From Caloramator sp. E03 (GTDB lineage Bacteria; Bacillota; Clostridia; Clostridiales; Caloramatoraceae), in contig NZ_CP040093.1 of the NCBI RefSeq assembly GCF_006016075.1, forward strand, positions 2,087,501-2,151,500: a stretch of DNA of 64,000 bases. The letters are read 5' to 3'. Each line of letters begins with the position of its first letter. The first letter of the stretch is position 1. Below are positions 1 through 10,777 of the stretch, one piece after another. The notes beneath the pieces are model-generated. The model made no database searches. It saw only the letters and a program-made list of their open reading frames with translations, and was not told where the DNA came from. Both the position numbers and the translations under genes were made by a program.

Positions 1-895
1 TCAAATGATTTAAAACCTCTTTTACGTTTATACCAGTCTTTAAATGTATCATTAAAAGCTTCTAGCAAGTTGTTGGATATATCATCTTTAAATGATTGAA
101 CTTTTATGTGTTTTGAAGTGTTAAAAATAGTTTTAGTAGCAAGATTATATGAGCCTAATCTATCGGTCACAATAGCTGATGGACATCCAAACTTACTTGC
201 AGATTTAAACAAGGAAAAAGCTTGAGAAGCATCTCTTGAAGGAGATAAATTAAAACCAAGAACCATTCTGGTTTCTGAATCGATAATTAACCATAGATAA
301 TGTTTTTTACCATTAATAAAAACGACAGTTTCGTCGGCATGCCATTCATCAGATGTACTTAAATCAAGATTTTCAGTAAGTCTATTAGCTATACTTAGAA
401 AAATTGGAGCAAATTTTTTGCACCAAGATGCAATAGTTACATGAGAAACTTTGACATTGTAGGTTAGTTTAAAAAATTGAGATATTCTTCTTGTTGAAGA
501 ACCATTTAGATAATAGAGGTTAAGTGCAGTAAGAATTAAAAATAATGGAAATCTCATTCTTTTAAAATCTGTTTTCCTTTAATTAATTCACAAGATGCAG
601 AGGGTATATTAATAGGTTTTGCAACATAAATAGAATGACCACATTTTTTAGAGTTGCAAGTATAATGGGAATAGTACTCATAATCATGGCGCAAATAAGT
701 ACCACTACCACAAACAGGACAACGAGGGTATCCTCTCAATACACGATTTTTCTTACCTGAACAATCTTCAAGAGTAAACTGACGTTTACAATCTTTACAT
801 TGATATTTTTGATTACCTGCTTTGTCTTTCCCAAAGCGATAAAGATTAGAACTATGGCATCTTGGACATGAAATTTTATTCAATGACTTGCACAT
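1..895 (-). pseudogene. IS6/IS240-like DDE transposase, frameshifted
   Basis: The start at 895 gives an N-terminal zinc ribbon with CPRCHSSNLYRFG and further paired Cys, then a DDE domain of the IS6/IS240 type. Compared with the intact 346-aa copies, one base is missing near 568-575 (TCTGTTTTCC here, TCTGTCTTTCC in the intact copy). The reading frame therefore breaks after about 108 residues and the catalytic half is out of frame. The C-terminus lies beyond the left edge of the window. Inactive by itself; it could still be moved in trans by the intact copies. Confidence 0.85.
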
Positions 896-992
896 AATTT
901 CATCTCTCCTTCGGAGGTATTTTGTTTTTGGCTATATATAAGATAACTCAAAGGGGAGATGAAATTCAAATATCATATAACTTAACAAAACT
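1..992 (-). mobile_element. IS6-like element copy 1, cut by window edge
   Basis: Same element as the two complete 1327-bp copies at 41117-42443 and 48081-49407; only the transposase-upstream end is inside the window. The terminal inverted repeat ends in CTTAACAAAACT at 992. The element end lies exactly 24 nt before the ATG of the IS1182 transposase at 1017, so it is nested inside an IS1182 between that element's left end (off-window) and its gene. The DNA is nearly identical to copy 3, so insertion looks recent. Confidence 0.85.
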
Positions 993-1016
993 AGAAATAA
1001 CTTTTGGAGGTATGTT

Positions 1017-2437
1017 ATGATTAATGAAATTAAATCCAAACAACAAAAATTGGAAATGGTTTACATTGAAAATTTAGTTCCACAAGATCATATATTAAGG
1101 AAAATTGATAAATATATTGATTTCTCTTTTATTAGGGAAATAACTAAAGACTTATATTGCCATGATAATGGTAGACCAGCTGTGGATCCTGTTGTTCTTT
1201 TTAAAATGTTATTTATTGGATATTTATTTGGTATTAGATCAGAGCGGCAGCTCGTTAGAGATATTGAAGTTAATATTGCATATAGATGGTTTTTAGGATT
1301 TTCACTTACTGATAAGATTCCTGATCATTCAACTATTAGTCAAAATAGAAGAAGACGTTTTAAAAATACTGATATATGTCAAAAGATTTTTGATAATATT
1401 GTTTTACAAGCTATATCTCATGGTTTAGTTGAAGGAAAAATTCTTTATACTGACTCAACACATCTTAAGGCTAACGCCAATAAAAGAAAATTTATTGAAA
1501 AAGAAGTTGAAAAATCCGTTAAAGATTATATGTCAGAACTTGACAAAGCAATTGATGAAGATAGGATTGCTCATGGAAAAAAACCTCTAAAAAAAATTAA
1601 AAGAACATCAGAAACTAAAACTATAAGAGCAAGTACTACAGATCCTGAAAGTGGTTATATGATAAGAGATGGAAAGCCTGAAGTTTTTTTTACTTAGATC
1701 ATAGAACTGTAGATAGTAAGCATAATATAATTGTAGATGTTTATGTTACTCCTGGAAATGTAAATGATGTAGACCCTTATTTAAGTAGAATTGATAGAAT
1801 CATTAACACATTTGATTTTAAAGTGAAATATGTTGGATTAGATGCTGGGTATTTTACAAACTATATTTGTAAAGGTCTTTCAGATAGAAATATATTATAT
1901 GCGATAGCTACTAAATTAGGTCCTCATGAAAAAGGTAAATATACAAAAAATAAATTTCAGTACATAAGAGAATGGGATGTTTATGCCTGTCCAAATAATT
2001 ATTTTTTAAAATACAAGACTACTACCCGTCAGGGATATAAAGAATATGTTTGCAATAAAGAAATTTGTTCAAATTGTAGATTAAAAGATAAGTGTTTAAC
2101 TGGGAAGAGTGAATTTAGAACTATTAGACGTCATGTATGGGAAGAATATAAAGATAAAAATATTGCTTTTTTAAAAACTGATAAAGGTAAAAGAATATAC
2201 AAAAGAAGAAAGGAAACTATAGAGCGAAGCTTTGCAGATTCGAAAGAATTACATGGGCTTCGCTATTGCCGCTTCCGCGGATTATCTAAAGTAAGCGAAC
2301 AATGCTTACTTACAGCAGCAGTTCAAAATATGAAAAAGATCGCAAGGGTGCTATCCCTTTTATTTTTTAGAAGTATTAATAAAATATTTATGTTAAAATC
2401 AAAAAATCTTTTTAAATATTTTTATGCTGCCGCATAA
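1017..2437 (+). pseudogene. IS1182-family transposase split by a frameshift
   Basis: Two frames join into one IS1182-type DDE transposase: residues 1-226 (1017-1697) hold the N-terminal domain and the TDSTHLKANANK region, and the second part (to 2437) holds the C-terminal DDE half with a Cys-rich insert and an [12 protein letters not shown] motif. The break is at a run of eight T at about 1684-1691; nine would restore [12 protein letters not shown]. It could be a real loss, a sequencing error, or a slippage site as seen in some IS transposases. The SD GGAGG at 1006-1010 is retained although IS6 copy 1 ends at 992. Confidence 0.8.
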
Positions 2438-2439
2438 AT

Positions 2440-2470
2440 AAACCCCTTGATTTTTAAAAACAAGGGGTTT
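2440..2470 (+). terminator. hairpin after IS1182 transposase
   Basis: Perfect 10-bp arms AAACCCCTTG / CAAGGGGTTT separated by 11 nt, three bases after the transposase stop. There is no long T-run, so termination efficiency is uncertain. Confidence 0.45.
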
Positions 2471-2525
2471 ATCAACAATCTGAGCTCTCCTTAGAGGAAG
2501 AGCTGTTTTTGTATGCAAAAATAAT

Positions 2526-3353
2526 GGCTCTTTGTCAATAGTTGGGGTGGGTATTTGATTAGAATGTCTGTCTTTTCTTGCTTGAGAGTAATTTTAAAAA
2601 GATAGGTTGGATGGGGAAGAGTATCCCCTAAAAAATTGCACGACCAAAAGACCAATGGAAGATAGATACTTAAAATATGGTATTATAATTTTTTTAATTA
2701 CAGCAATCAAGAATTCTATTTCTAAACCTATCAAAGTTTTTTAAAGCCGAAGGCATTTCTTTTAATAACTTTAATTTTGTTATTAAAACCTTCAGTACAA
2801 GCATTTGTATATGGTATATCAAAAGAATTTACTATTTCATTAAAATATCTAATATAAGTATTAGCACATCTTTCAAATTCTTTAAGCCTACTGTTTTGTG
2901 CAAGTCTTATCCATTCCTTTAATAAAACATGAGCTTCTTTAGAAGAAGAGGCAGTTTCAGTTATTTTTAAAAGTTTTTCCTTTAATGTGTGAGCAATAGC
3001 TAAATCACTATTGTAAGAAAACATAACTTGCAAAGCTAATTTTGAATCTTCATCAAGCAAGTTAGATCTTTTAAGAATAAGTTTTTTGCTTTTTTAAAGT
3101 ATTTTCTTAATTTAACAGATAGCTCTTTTTGTATATGTTTTCTAACTGCTTCTACAGCCCACATAGCATGCCTAATATAATGAAATTTATCAATAACAAT
3201 AATGGCATTTTTAAAGTAAGTTTTATCTAAATCAATATAAGGTTGCCACATATCACAAATAAAATATTCAACGCTATCGCGATTTTTAATTTTTTTAAAG
3301 TAGTTCGATAGGACGTGAAACTGTCTGTCTTTAATAACATCGATGATTTTTTT
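2526..3353 (-). pseudogene. ISL3-family (type I) remnant B, 3' half
   Basis: The left end carries the ISL3 inverted repeat (GGCTCTTTGTCAATAG then TTGGGGTGG) also seen at 10778 and, in variant form, at 53022. Two frames (2731-3060 and 3036-3365) encode the C-terminal DDE half of a transposase closely related to the intact one at 53190-54365, e.g. NACTEGFNNKIKVIKRNAFG. A frameshift lies near 3060. The N-terminal half is missing because the second ISL3 element begins at 3354. Confidence 0.8.
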
Positions 3354-5206
3354 GGTTCTTTCCAAAGTTAGTTGAAATTAAGTAATAATACCTTTTGCCT
3401 AAGAAATTCAAAACTGCAACGACCATACATAATTCTCTTTATAACCTTTATTTTATTTATAATTCCTTCAGCTAAACCATTACTATATTCATATCTTATT
3501 GCATTCTTTACTGCTTCAAAATCTCTTTCTATTCCTGATATATAACTATTTAATTCAGGTATGTTTAACTCTTTTACTTCTTTAATCCATTTATCTATTT
3601 TATATATGTCTTTACTAGAAAGTATTTCTTTAAATTGCTTAACTAATTGATATATTTGTTTTAATTGAGGATAAAGCATTAGTACTTTTTCTAACTGTTC
3701 TTTTGTAATAGACTCAATTTTTTCAATATCTTTATAAAGTAATTTTATTAGGTTTTTTCTCTCAATGTTTTCATATTCATTGTTTATATGCTGCAAATTT
3801 TCAGTATTTCTTTTAATGTTTGCAATAAAATGTCTTACTAATGAATCTGACCCATTATATCCCTTATCTTTAATTATGTTGAATATTTTTGTTGAATTAT
3901 AACCATTTGAATAGAGAGTTATAATTTCATCTTTATATTTATCTAGTTTACTTTTAAATTTATTTCCTACTGATGCATGATTTAATGTACCATCTGATTC
4001 AATGTATTTTTTTACTGTTTTACGGTCTAAACTTAATTCTTTAGATATTTGTGTTAGATTATAACCTTTTTCCTTTAGAGATTTAACCTTTTTAATTAGT
4101 TCTTCCTTTTGTTTGCGTTTAATTTCTTGATTGGCTTTTGCAATAATTTTTTTGTCATATTTTTCTTTTTCGCTATTATCTATCTTACAATATTTTATTA
4201 CGCTTTTATTACCAATTCCTAAGGATAAACATATTTGGTTTATTGTATATCCTTTAGACCTCATTTCTTTTACTGCAAGTATTAATTCCCATTTTGTCTG
4301 ATAATGATATTTATTCTTTATTTTAAGTATGTCTTGTTCCTGTATTATTTTAGGACTTTCAATTTTTATAACATGTTTAATAGTTCTTTTTATATATTCT
4401 TTGCAATAATCAGTTAAATTCTTTAATAAATGAAATCTATCGCTTATTTGTATTGCCAGAGGATGTGAATCTTTAATGACCTTTGAATAAGTAATAGATC
4501 CATCTCTACTGAATACTTCTATATCAGGATATTCATCTAACCATGTTTTTACCTTTTCATAATCTCTGGAATTTATAATATCAATAACTTTCTTAGTTTC
4601 TATATCTATCATTACTGTAGCATATTTATCTCTACGTTTTAATGCAAAATCATCTATACATACCTTTTTTATTAAATTTTTATCTATTTGAAAGATTGTT
4701 TTTTTTTATAATATTGCATATAGTACTTTTACTAATATCTACAGTATTTTTCTTTAATATTTTTGATGCAGTAATAGAACTTACATTTTTTGAAATATTT
4801 AATATTTCTTTTTCAAGCCTTTTAGTTTTCTTTGATTTATCTGATATAAACTCAAATCTTTCAGCAAATGTTTTTTTACTGCATTCAGGATTTTTACAAA
4901 ACATTTTTCTGTTTTTAAGAATTATTTTTGTCTTTTTATCTTGAATAGGAAGATCCTGAAAACTCTTTTCATAGTAAGAATGTACTTTATATGAAACAGT
5001 ATTACAATAAGGACATACAGCTTCAGCATTTTTAGAATTAACATATATATAAATAGTATCTTCTATTATTTCATACTTCTCTAATATTAACTTTTTATCC
5101 AATAATTTTATTAACGCTTCCATATTACAAATTTCTCCTTTAGTTCAAGTACCATATTAGTATATCAAATATAACATAGTGATTTCAACTAACTTTGGAA
5201 AGAACC
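3354..5206 (-). mobile_element. ISL3-family (type II) element, 1853 bp
   Basis: Bounded by near-perfect 25-bp inverted repeats that begin GGTTCTTTCCAAAG at 3354 and end in the reverse complement at 5206. The left flank is ISL3 type I coding sequence and the right flank is the truncated end of an IS256 transposase, with no matching 8-bp target duplication. The two flanks therefore came from different insertions brought together by a deletion or recombination. Confidence 0.8.
3368..5123 (-). pseudogene. ISL3 type II transposase, frameshifted
   Basis: The N-terminal part (5123-4680, 147 aa) has the ISL3 zinc-binding domain with CPYCNTVS and a second Cys cluster. The C-terminal part (from about 4700 to 3368) carries the DDE domain with DRFHLLKN and a long insert containing repeated helix-turn-helix-like segments such as YNLTQISKELSLDRKTVKKY. 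The frames do not join; the break lies between about 4620 and 4710, where there is a run of nine T on the plus strand. It is larger than a typical ISL3 transposase because of the extra HTH repeats. Confidence 0.75.
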
Positions 5207-6110
5207 GAATTTTTATTGACAATAACAATCTTTAAGATGTTTGTATGAAACATATTTAAATGAATTTCTCAATTGATGTATTATGCACCTTTGTATTTCT
5301 GACTTTGGATAAGCTGCTTGTATAGCTTCTTTCATTCCAGTGAGACCATCAACACAGAAAACCAGAACATCTTCTACACCCCTGCCCTTAAGGTCGTTAA
5401 GGACTCCAAGCCAGAATCTTGATGATTCATTTTCTCCTATCCATATACCAAGAACTTCTTTATATCCCTCAATGTTAACCCCAAGAACAACATAAGCTGC
5501 ACGATTAAGAATACGTCCTTCTTCTCTTACTTTATAATGTATAGCATCCATAAATATAAAGGAATAAATTTTTTCTAAAGGTCTACTTTGCCATTCCTTA
5601 ACTTCTGGAATAATACGATCTGTAATTTTACTAACATGCTCTGGTGATATATCTATGCCATAGAGATCTTTAATTTGATCCTGTATATCTCTTGTGCTCA
5701 TTCCTCTAGCATAAAGGGATATTATCTTATCTTCAATTCCAGAGATATCTGTTTTATTTTTAGGAACAATTTTAGGCTCAAATTCGCTATTTCTGTCTCT
5801 TGGGACATCGATTTCCATTTCACCAAATTCAGTTTTAATTGTTTTTTTAGAAAATCCATTTCTGCTGTTATCGGTTTGCTTATTTTTTACATCATATTTT
5901 TCATAGCCTAAAGTTGTATCAAGCTCCGCTTGAAGCATTTCTTCTAAGACATCTTTAAATAATTCTTTAAGGGTAGATTGGATTCCAGGTACACTTGTGA
6001 TGTTATTTTCTTTAATAAATTCTTTTAGTTGTGCTTTTGATAAAAGTGACATTAAAAATCTCCTCCTTGTCCTTTTCTCTTAATTCTTGCCAAGAAGGAG
6101 ATACTTAAAT
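5207..6110 (-). mobile_element. IS256-family element, 3' end deleted
   Basis: The upstream end of the element includes the sequence around 6090-6130 with TTTACACAAAAT, typical of IS256-type ends. The downstream end was lost where ISL3 type II now begins. Confidence 0.65.
5213..6052 (-). pseudogene. IS256/mutator transposase, C-terminally truncated
   Basis: The 279-aa product starts MSLLSKAQLKEFIKENN and matches the mutator-type transposases: GYEKYD near the N-terminus, DVPRDRN, an FMDAIHYKVRE segment with the first catalytic Asp, and VDGLTGMKEAI with the second. Family members are about 400 aa; the segment with the catalytic Glu is missing and the frame ends shortly after the element junction. 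Probably inactive. Confidence 0.85.
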
Positions 6111-6654
6111 CACTTTACACAAAATTTTTTACATACTCTTGAATTATTTTTTTAAAATTCTTCAATTTATAAAATCATGTTTTTTTCAGAGTACTTGGCT
6201 TTTTTACAATAAATTATTAGGCATATAGCAATGGCATATAATAGTGGGCAAAGCCTTTACCTTTCATAGATGACTAATAATTTATTACAATTCTCTCAAA
6301 GGATATGGAAGACTAATTTAATAATTAAGCTTAAATACTATGATAATCTACAACTATAGTGATATAATACAAAAATAACAGGTAGCCTAAAAGTAAGCTT
6401 TTGTTGAAAATAATGATCAAAATTGCTTAAACTATTTTAATATCAGGGTGGCATCTATGCTTCTTTCTCCTACAGTAAATTAACTCTATCTTTCTTTATT
6501 TGGGCTTAAAATATTTGTAGTTGTATATGGCATAATTCTTACCTCCGTGTTGTTTATTTGTTAGCAACTTTTATTTAACACGAAGTAAGGACTTATGCCA
6601 ATTTTTATTTTTTGGTAGTATTACCAATTAGACTTTTATTTTTGCATAACTAAA
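6111..6654. other. gene-free stretch with IS relics
   Basis: No coding region. Positions 6455-6660 match in order, with many changes, the noncoding end segment of the IS701-like relic found near 8440-8640 and 18640-18810, and also 20440-20640. 6111-6450 holds nothing I recognise. Confidence 0.5.
6527..6600. repeat. imperfect long hairpin, repeated at 20494-20570
   Basis: The outer arms GGCATAA / TTATGCC enclose a long imperfect stem ending near TTAGCAAC. A diverged version with the same pairing pattern occurs at 20494-20570. Both lie upstream of the two oxidoreductase copies and appear to be part of the IS701-like relic ends. Confidence 0.5.
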
Positions 6655-6930
6655 GTTATTTTATATAAATTCCAATCGTTCAGCAAAGTTTTTTTTGCTG
6701 CATTCAGGATTTTTATAAAACATCTATCTGTTTTTAAGAATTATTTTTGTCTTTTTATTTTGAATAGAAAGATCCTGAAAACTCTTTTCATAGCAAGAAT
6801 ATGCTTTATCTGAAGAAGTATTACAATAAGGATATATAGCTTCAGAATTTTTAGATTTAACATATATATAAATAGTATCTTCTATTATAAATCTTGTTAC
6901 ATAGAGAGTTACATAAAAAACAAAAAACAT
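6655..6930 (-). pseudogene. relic of ISL3 type II N-terminal domain
   Basis: The minus-strand translation retains EDTIYIYVKSKNSEA, then PYCNT and KSFQDLSIQNKKTK, closely matching the zinc-binding N-terminus encoded at 4850-5070 but with Cys replacements and no downstream DDE part. A fossil of the same element type. Confidence 0.7.
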
Positions 6931-6995
6931 TTCGAGAACAAATAAGAATATTTTATAAAATTTTACTTTATAAAAAATAATAAATTTTTAATGTA

Positions 6996-7024
6996 TTGAC
7001 ACATCAAATGTATAGCATTATAAT
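6996..7024 (+). promoter_or_regulatory. sigma-A promoter of oxidoreductase copy 1
   Basis: Perfect consensus TTGACA (6996-7001), 17-nt spacer, TATAAT (7019-7024), about 110 nt before the start codon. It lies just outside the exact inverted duplication and differs in spacer sequence from the promoter of copy 2. Confidence 0.8.
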
Positions 7025-7136
7025 TTAAATGAACTTATGAAAATATATTGAACATTTGTAAAAATAAATAATATAGTATTGTACATATTTTCATTTTGTT
7101 ACTATTAATTTTTTAAATAAGAATGGAGGAAGAGTT

Positions 7137-8432
7137 ATGTTGGGATTAAATTACAAACTTCAGGAATTAGAAAGAATGGGAAAATTTATTTGCACTGGTA
7201 TTATTGGTGCTGGACAAATGGGAAGAGGTATGGTTAGTCAGATGATACTGATGAGTGGTATGAAACCTTCAATAGTTGTTGATATTAACTTAGAAAGAGC
7301 TAGACAAGCATTTATCAGTGCTGGAATTAGTGAAGGAGAGATACTTATACCTAAAACACAAGAACAAGCGGATGAATGGATGAAAAAAGGAAAATTTATT
7401 ATTACAGACAATAGTGATTTCGCTACTAAATCAGAAGTTATTCAAGTAGTTATAGAAGCGACAGGTGTAACTGAAGTAGGAGCTAAAATCGCTCTTGATA
7501 CGATAATGAATAAGAAACATATTGTAATGTTAAATGCAGAAACCGATGCTGTAGTAGGTCCATTACTTAAAAAACTAGCTGATAATGCAGGGGTAGTATA
7601 TACAGGAGCAGCTGGAGATGAACCAGGAGCTGTAAAGGAATTATATGATTTTGCGGTAGCAATGGGATTTGATGTTAGAGTAATAGGAAAAGGTAAGAAC
7701 AACAAACTGGATTTTGATTGCAACCCAGATACAGTATTGGAGGAAGCAACAAAAAGAGGTGTTAGTCCTCATATGCTTGCAGCCTTTAAAGAAGGAAGCA
7801 AAACAATGGTTGAGTTGGCGGTTATGTCAAATGCAACAGGTTATGTTCCAGATATAAGAGGAGCTCATGGTATTGCTGGTAAAGTAGATGAATTGCCAAG
7901 CAAGCTAAGTTTAAAAGAAGAGGGTGGTGTGCTTAATAAATATGGTGTAGTAGAATTTGTTAACGGAATTGCACCGGGGGTATTTGTAATTGTAACAAGC
8001 AAACTTCCTGAAGTAAAAAAAGAGATGGAATACCTAAGCATGGGAAAGGGTCCAAACTATATATTATATAGACCATATCATCTATGTAGCTTAGAAACTC
8101 CATTATCAGCAGCTAAGGCAGTATTAGATCATCAGGCAACAATAGCACCATTAAACGGATTAGTTTCTGAAGTAATTACAGTTGCTAAAAAGGATTTAAA
8201 AGCGGGGCAAAATTTAGATGGAATAGGTGGATATACTGTCTATGGAACAATTGAGAGAGCGGAAATAGCTAAAGAGTTAAATGCACTGCCAGTTGGATTA
8301 GTAAATAAGAACACTATTTTAAAGAAAGATGTAAAGAAAGGTGAGATTATTACTTACGATATGGTTGAATTAAGAGAAGATTCACTGCTTCTTCAATTAA
8401 GAAGACTTCAGGATAAAATGTTTAACCTATAA
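7137..8432 (+). CDS. SAF-domain NAD(P)-dependent oxidoreductase, copy 1
   Basis: The 431-aa protein of the predicted homoserine-dehydrogenase-like/SAF family (COG4091 type) has a Rossmann fold with GIIGAGQMGRG at residues 21-31, a central catalytic region around 150-330, and a C-terminal SAF domain from about 345 (LVNKNTILKKDVKKGEIIT). The start follows GGAGGAAGAGTT. Family members sit in sugar and polyol catabolic operons and are thought to reduce or rearrange sugar or sugar-phosphate intermediates; the exact substrate is unknown to me. The PTS IIC and IIB genes lie 760 bp downstream, now separated by a relic. The protein is identical to copy 2 at 18818-20113. Confidence 0.75.
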   Translation: MLGLNYKLQELERMGKFICTGIIGAGQMGRGMVSQMILMSGMKPSIVVDINLERARQAFISAGISEGEILIPKTQEQADEWMKKGKFIITDNSDFATKSEVIQVVIEATGVTEVGAKIALDTIMNKKHIVMLNAETDAVVGPLLKKLADNAGVVYTGAAGDEPGAVKELYDFAVAMGFDVRVIGKGKNNKLDFDCNPDTVLEEATKRGVSPHMLAAFKEGSKTMVELAVMSNATGYVPDIRGAHGIAGKVDELPSKLSLKEEGGVLNKYGVVEFVNGIAPGVFVIVTSKLPEVKKEMEYLSMGKGPNYILYRPYHLCSLETPLSAAKAVLDHQATIAPLNGLVSEVITVAKKDLKAGQNLDGIGGYTVYGTIERAEIAKELNALPVGLVNKNTILKKDVKKGEIITYDMVELREDSLLLQLRRLQDKMFNL

Positions 8433-8632
8433 TTTTAGTATCAAAAATAAAAGTCCAATTGGCAATAATTCAAAAAAATAGAAATTAAGATGTGTTCTTG
8501 TTTCATGTTAAATAAAGTTATCACACAAAATAAGACTCAGGGATATGGACAATGTCATATATATCAATATAAATAATAAGTCCAAATAATAAAATAATCT
8601 ACTATATAAATAATGTAAGCTACGGTGTATTA

Positions 8633-8764
8633 AAATTACAATTTAACCATTTATCCTGTCTAATTCAGAGCTTAATTAATATACATGGCAATAAATCAAT
8701 TTCTTCAATTGACGAAAGTATTTCATCTGCAAAAGATAGAAACTATATTTACAAGTTTCTAAGC
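8633..8764 (+). pseudogene. IS701-like transposase N-terminal fragment
   Basis: The plus-strand frame reads HLSCLIQSLINIHGN then SSIDESISSAKDRNYIYKFL, typical of the start of IS701/IS4-type DDE transposases. It stops exactly at the end of the inverted repeat. The longer version is on the minus strand at about 18170-18640. Confidence 0.6.
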
Positions 8765-9191
8765 TGATACAAGTTGGATGATGTATTTTAGATAAAAACC
8801 GTTTTTATTAGGAATAATCTTCATAAATTGTTTAAACAAATATTGATACTTAATTATATTTGTCCATTTAATTCAACTTCTAAAGTTATAAGTAAAATAA
8901 GTTGCAACACATAGGTCGCAATATATTTAAGCTTTGTTGCAACTTAATTATAAAAAAGATTTAAACTATAAAAAACGAATATGGGGGTGGTTTAAGGAAC
9001 TATATATGTAGTATTAGAATTATTTAAACATTAGACAATAAAATGACATGTGGATTTACTTCTTTTGAAAAAGTAAAATTGTTTATACTAAAAGAAAAGA
9101 AATTGTTTTGTTCTGGTAAACGTATTAGAAAAATAAAAATTGAAGAAAAATGATAATAATTATTTTATAATTTTTTTAGGAGGGGAAATCT
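8765..9191. other. AT-rich gap between duplication end and srlA
   Basis: No gene. It holds an inverted repeat with 10-bp arms AAGTTGCAAC (8899-8908) and GTTGCAACTT (8936-8945) around a 27-nt loop. A strong SD AGGAGGGG sits just before srlA. Confidence 0.5.
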
Positions 9192-9743
9192 ATGCTAATG
9201 GGCTTAGCAAAATTTGCAGAGGCATTTATAGGATTATTTCAAAAGGGTGGAGAGACTTTTGTCGGTTTAGTAAGTGGTATTTTACCAACACTTATAGTAT
9301 TAATAACTGCAGTTAATGGTTTAATTCAAATTATAGGAGAAGAGAGAGTAAACAAAGTAGCAAAATTAGCAACAAAAAACTTTATTACAAGATATACAGT
9401 ATTCCCAATTATGGCGGTATTTTTTCTTGGGAATCCAATGTGTTATTCTTTTGGTAGATTTGTCGATGAGAAGTATAAGCCGGCTTTTTATGATGCAGCA
9501 GTATCTTTCGTACATCCTATTACTGGTTTATTTCCACATGCAAATCCAGCAGAATTATTTGTTTATATGGGAATTGCACAGGGAATTACCACTTTAGGGT
9601 TACCTTTAGGAAAATTAGCACTGAGATATTTTTTAGTTGGAGTTATTGTCATCTTTATTAGAGGAATAATAACAGAAAAGATAACAGCTTATATGTTAAA
9701 TAAAAACGCACAATTAACAACAAAAACATTAGAAACTATGTAA
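9192..9743 (+). CDS. srlA: PTS glucitol/sorbitol-type IIC component
   Basis: The 183-aa hydrophobic protein matches the glucitol-family IIC (E. coli SrlA is about the same size): it begins AKFAEAFIGLFQKGGETF, has the conserved FLGNPMCYSFGRF and FVHPITGLFPHANPAELF segments, and several membrane helices. It forms the membrane channel with SrlE and imports and phosphorylates a sugar alcohol. The SD AGGAGGGG is 7 nt upstream. srlE follows after 22 nt. The rest of a normal srl operon (gutM, IIA) is over 14 kb away, so the locus has been rearranged. Confidence 0.9.
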   Translation: MLMGLAKFAEAFIGLFQKGGETFVGLVSGILPTLIVLITAVNGLIQIIGEERVNKVAKLATKNFITRYTVFPIMAVFFLGNPMCYSFGRFVDEKYKPAFYDAAVSFVHPITGLFPHANPAELFVYMGIAQGITTLGLPLGKLALRYFLVGVIVIFIRGIITEKITAYMLNKNAQLTTKTLETM

Positions 9744-9765
9744 AAAATAAGAGGAGGGGGATATC

Positions 9766-10740
9766 ATGTATAATTGTGTAAAAATAGAAAAAGGTCCAAA
9801 TGGCTGGGGAGGACCGTTAATCATACAGCCTACAGAAAAGAGAAATAAAATTGTAAGTGTAACAGGGCATGAAATACATCCTATAGCTAAGAAAATTGCA
9901 GAGTTGACCAATGGAGAATTAGTAAATGGCTTTGTAACGGGTGTACCTGAGGATGAAATAGCAGTAGTAGTTGTTGACTGTGGAGGTACAGCAAGATGTG
10001 GTGTGTATCCTAAGAAAAGAATTTATACTGTAAATATTATGCCGGTTGGACAAGCAGGCCCATTAGCTAAATATATTACAGAGGATATTTATGTGTCAGA
10101 TGTTAAGGAAGCAAATATTTCATTATATAGTGGAGTAATTAATAAAACAGAAACAGCTAAATTAACAAAAGAAGAGAAAAACATTTATAAAAATAAACAA
10201 GCACAAAATGGTAAACAAAATTTCTTAGTTAAACTAGGAAATGGAATTGGAGATGTAGTAGGTAAGTTTTATCAAGCAGGAAGGGAAACAATTGAATCAG
10301 TTATTAAAAATATTCTTCCATTCATGGCTTTTGTAAGTATGCTAATTGGAATAATATTAAAGTCTGGAATAGGAGATTTTATAGCAAAAACAGTTACACC
10401 ATATGTTGGCTCACTACCAGGATTACTGATTATATCAGTAATATGTTCTATTCCAGTTTTATCACCAATACTAGGACCAGGGGCAGTAATAGCTCAGGTA
10501 GTAGGAGTGTTAATTGGTGTAGAGATAGGTAAGGGGAATATACCGCCACAATATGCATTACCAGCATTATTTGCAATAAATGCTCAAGTTGGAGGGGACT
10601 TTGTACCAGTAGGGTTAAGTTTAGGAGAGGCTTCACCGGAAACTATAGAAGTAGGTGTACCTTCAGTGTTGTTTTCAAGACTCATAACTGGGCCATTAGC
10701 AGTACTAATTGCTTATTTTATGGGTATTGGCTTATATTAG
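9766..10740 (+). CDS. srlE: PTS glucitol/sorbitol-type IIBC component
   Basis: The 324-aa protein has an N-terminal cytoplasmic IIB domain with the phosphorylation-site motif [12 protein letters not shown] (Cys72) and [11 protein letters not shown] near the start. A linker follows, then a membrane part from about residue 180 with [18 protein letters not shown] and an [20 protein letters not shown] segment. It accepts phosphate from IIA (encoded at 25728) and passes it to the incoming polyol. It is likely co-transcribed with srlA. Which polyol is not shown by sequence; the neighbouring pentose and tetrose enzymes suggest something other than plain sorbitol. Confidence 0.9.
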   Translation: MYNCVKIEKGPNGWGGPLIIQPTEKRNKIVSVTGHEIHPIAKKIAELTNGELVNGFVTGVPEDEIAVVVVDCGGTARCGVYPKKRIYTVNIMPVGQAGPLAKYITEDIYVSDVKEANISLYSGVINKTETAKLTKEEKNIYKNKQAQNGKQNFLVKLGNGIGDVVGKFYQAGRETIESVIKNILPFMAFVSMLIGIILKSGIGDFIAKTVTPYVGSLPGLLIISVICSIPVLSPILGPGAVIAQVVGVLIGVEIGKGNIPPQYALPALFAINAQVGGDFVPVGLSLGEASPETIEVGVPSVLFSRLITGPLAVLIAYFMGIGLY

Positions 10741-10777
10741 AATTTGTACCTTTATTTATAGATTCTTTGTTAAATAA

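Larger units (their letters stand above)
7038..8764 (+). repeat. 1727-bp inverted repeat, arm 1
   Basis: Matches the reverse complement of 18486-20212 over its whole length, as far as I compared by eye; both arms are 1727 bp. The arm covers the 5' leader, the complete oxidoreductase gene and the start of an IS701-like transposase relic. It diverges from arm 2 abruptly at 8765. The arms flank a 9.7-kb block (8765-18485). Confidence 0.9.

Noticed and set aside
7442-7723. Minus-strand reading frame of 93 codons inside the oxidoreductase gene (and its twin at 19527-19808)
   Set aside because: Antisense shadow of a conserved gene; low-complexity composition and no SD.
8899-8945. AAGTTGCAAC inverted repeat as a terminator for the oxidoreductase
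   Set aside because: 27-nt loop and no T-run; it lies 470 nt after the stop codon. Left as an unexplained inverted repeat.
10448-10636. Minus-strand Leu-rich frame within srlE
   Set aside because: Shadow of the membrane segments of SrlE; no start signal.
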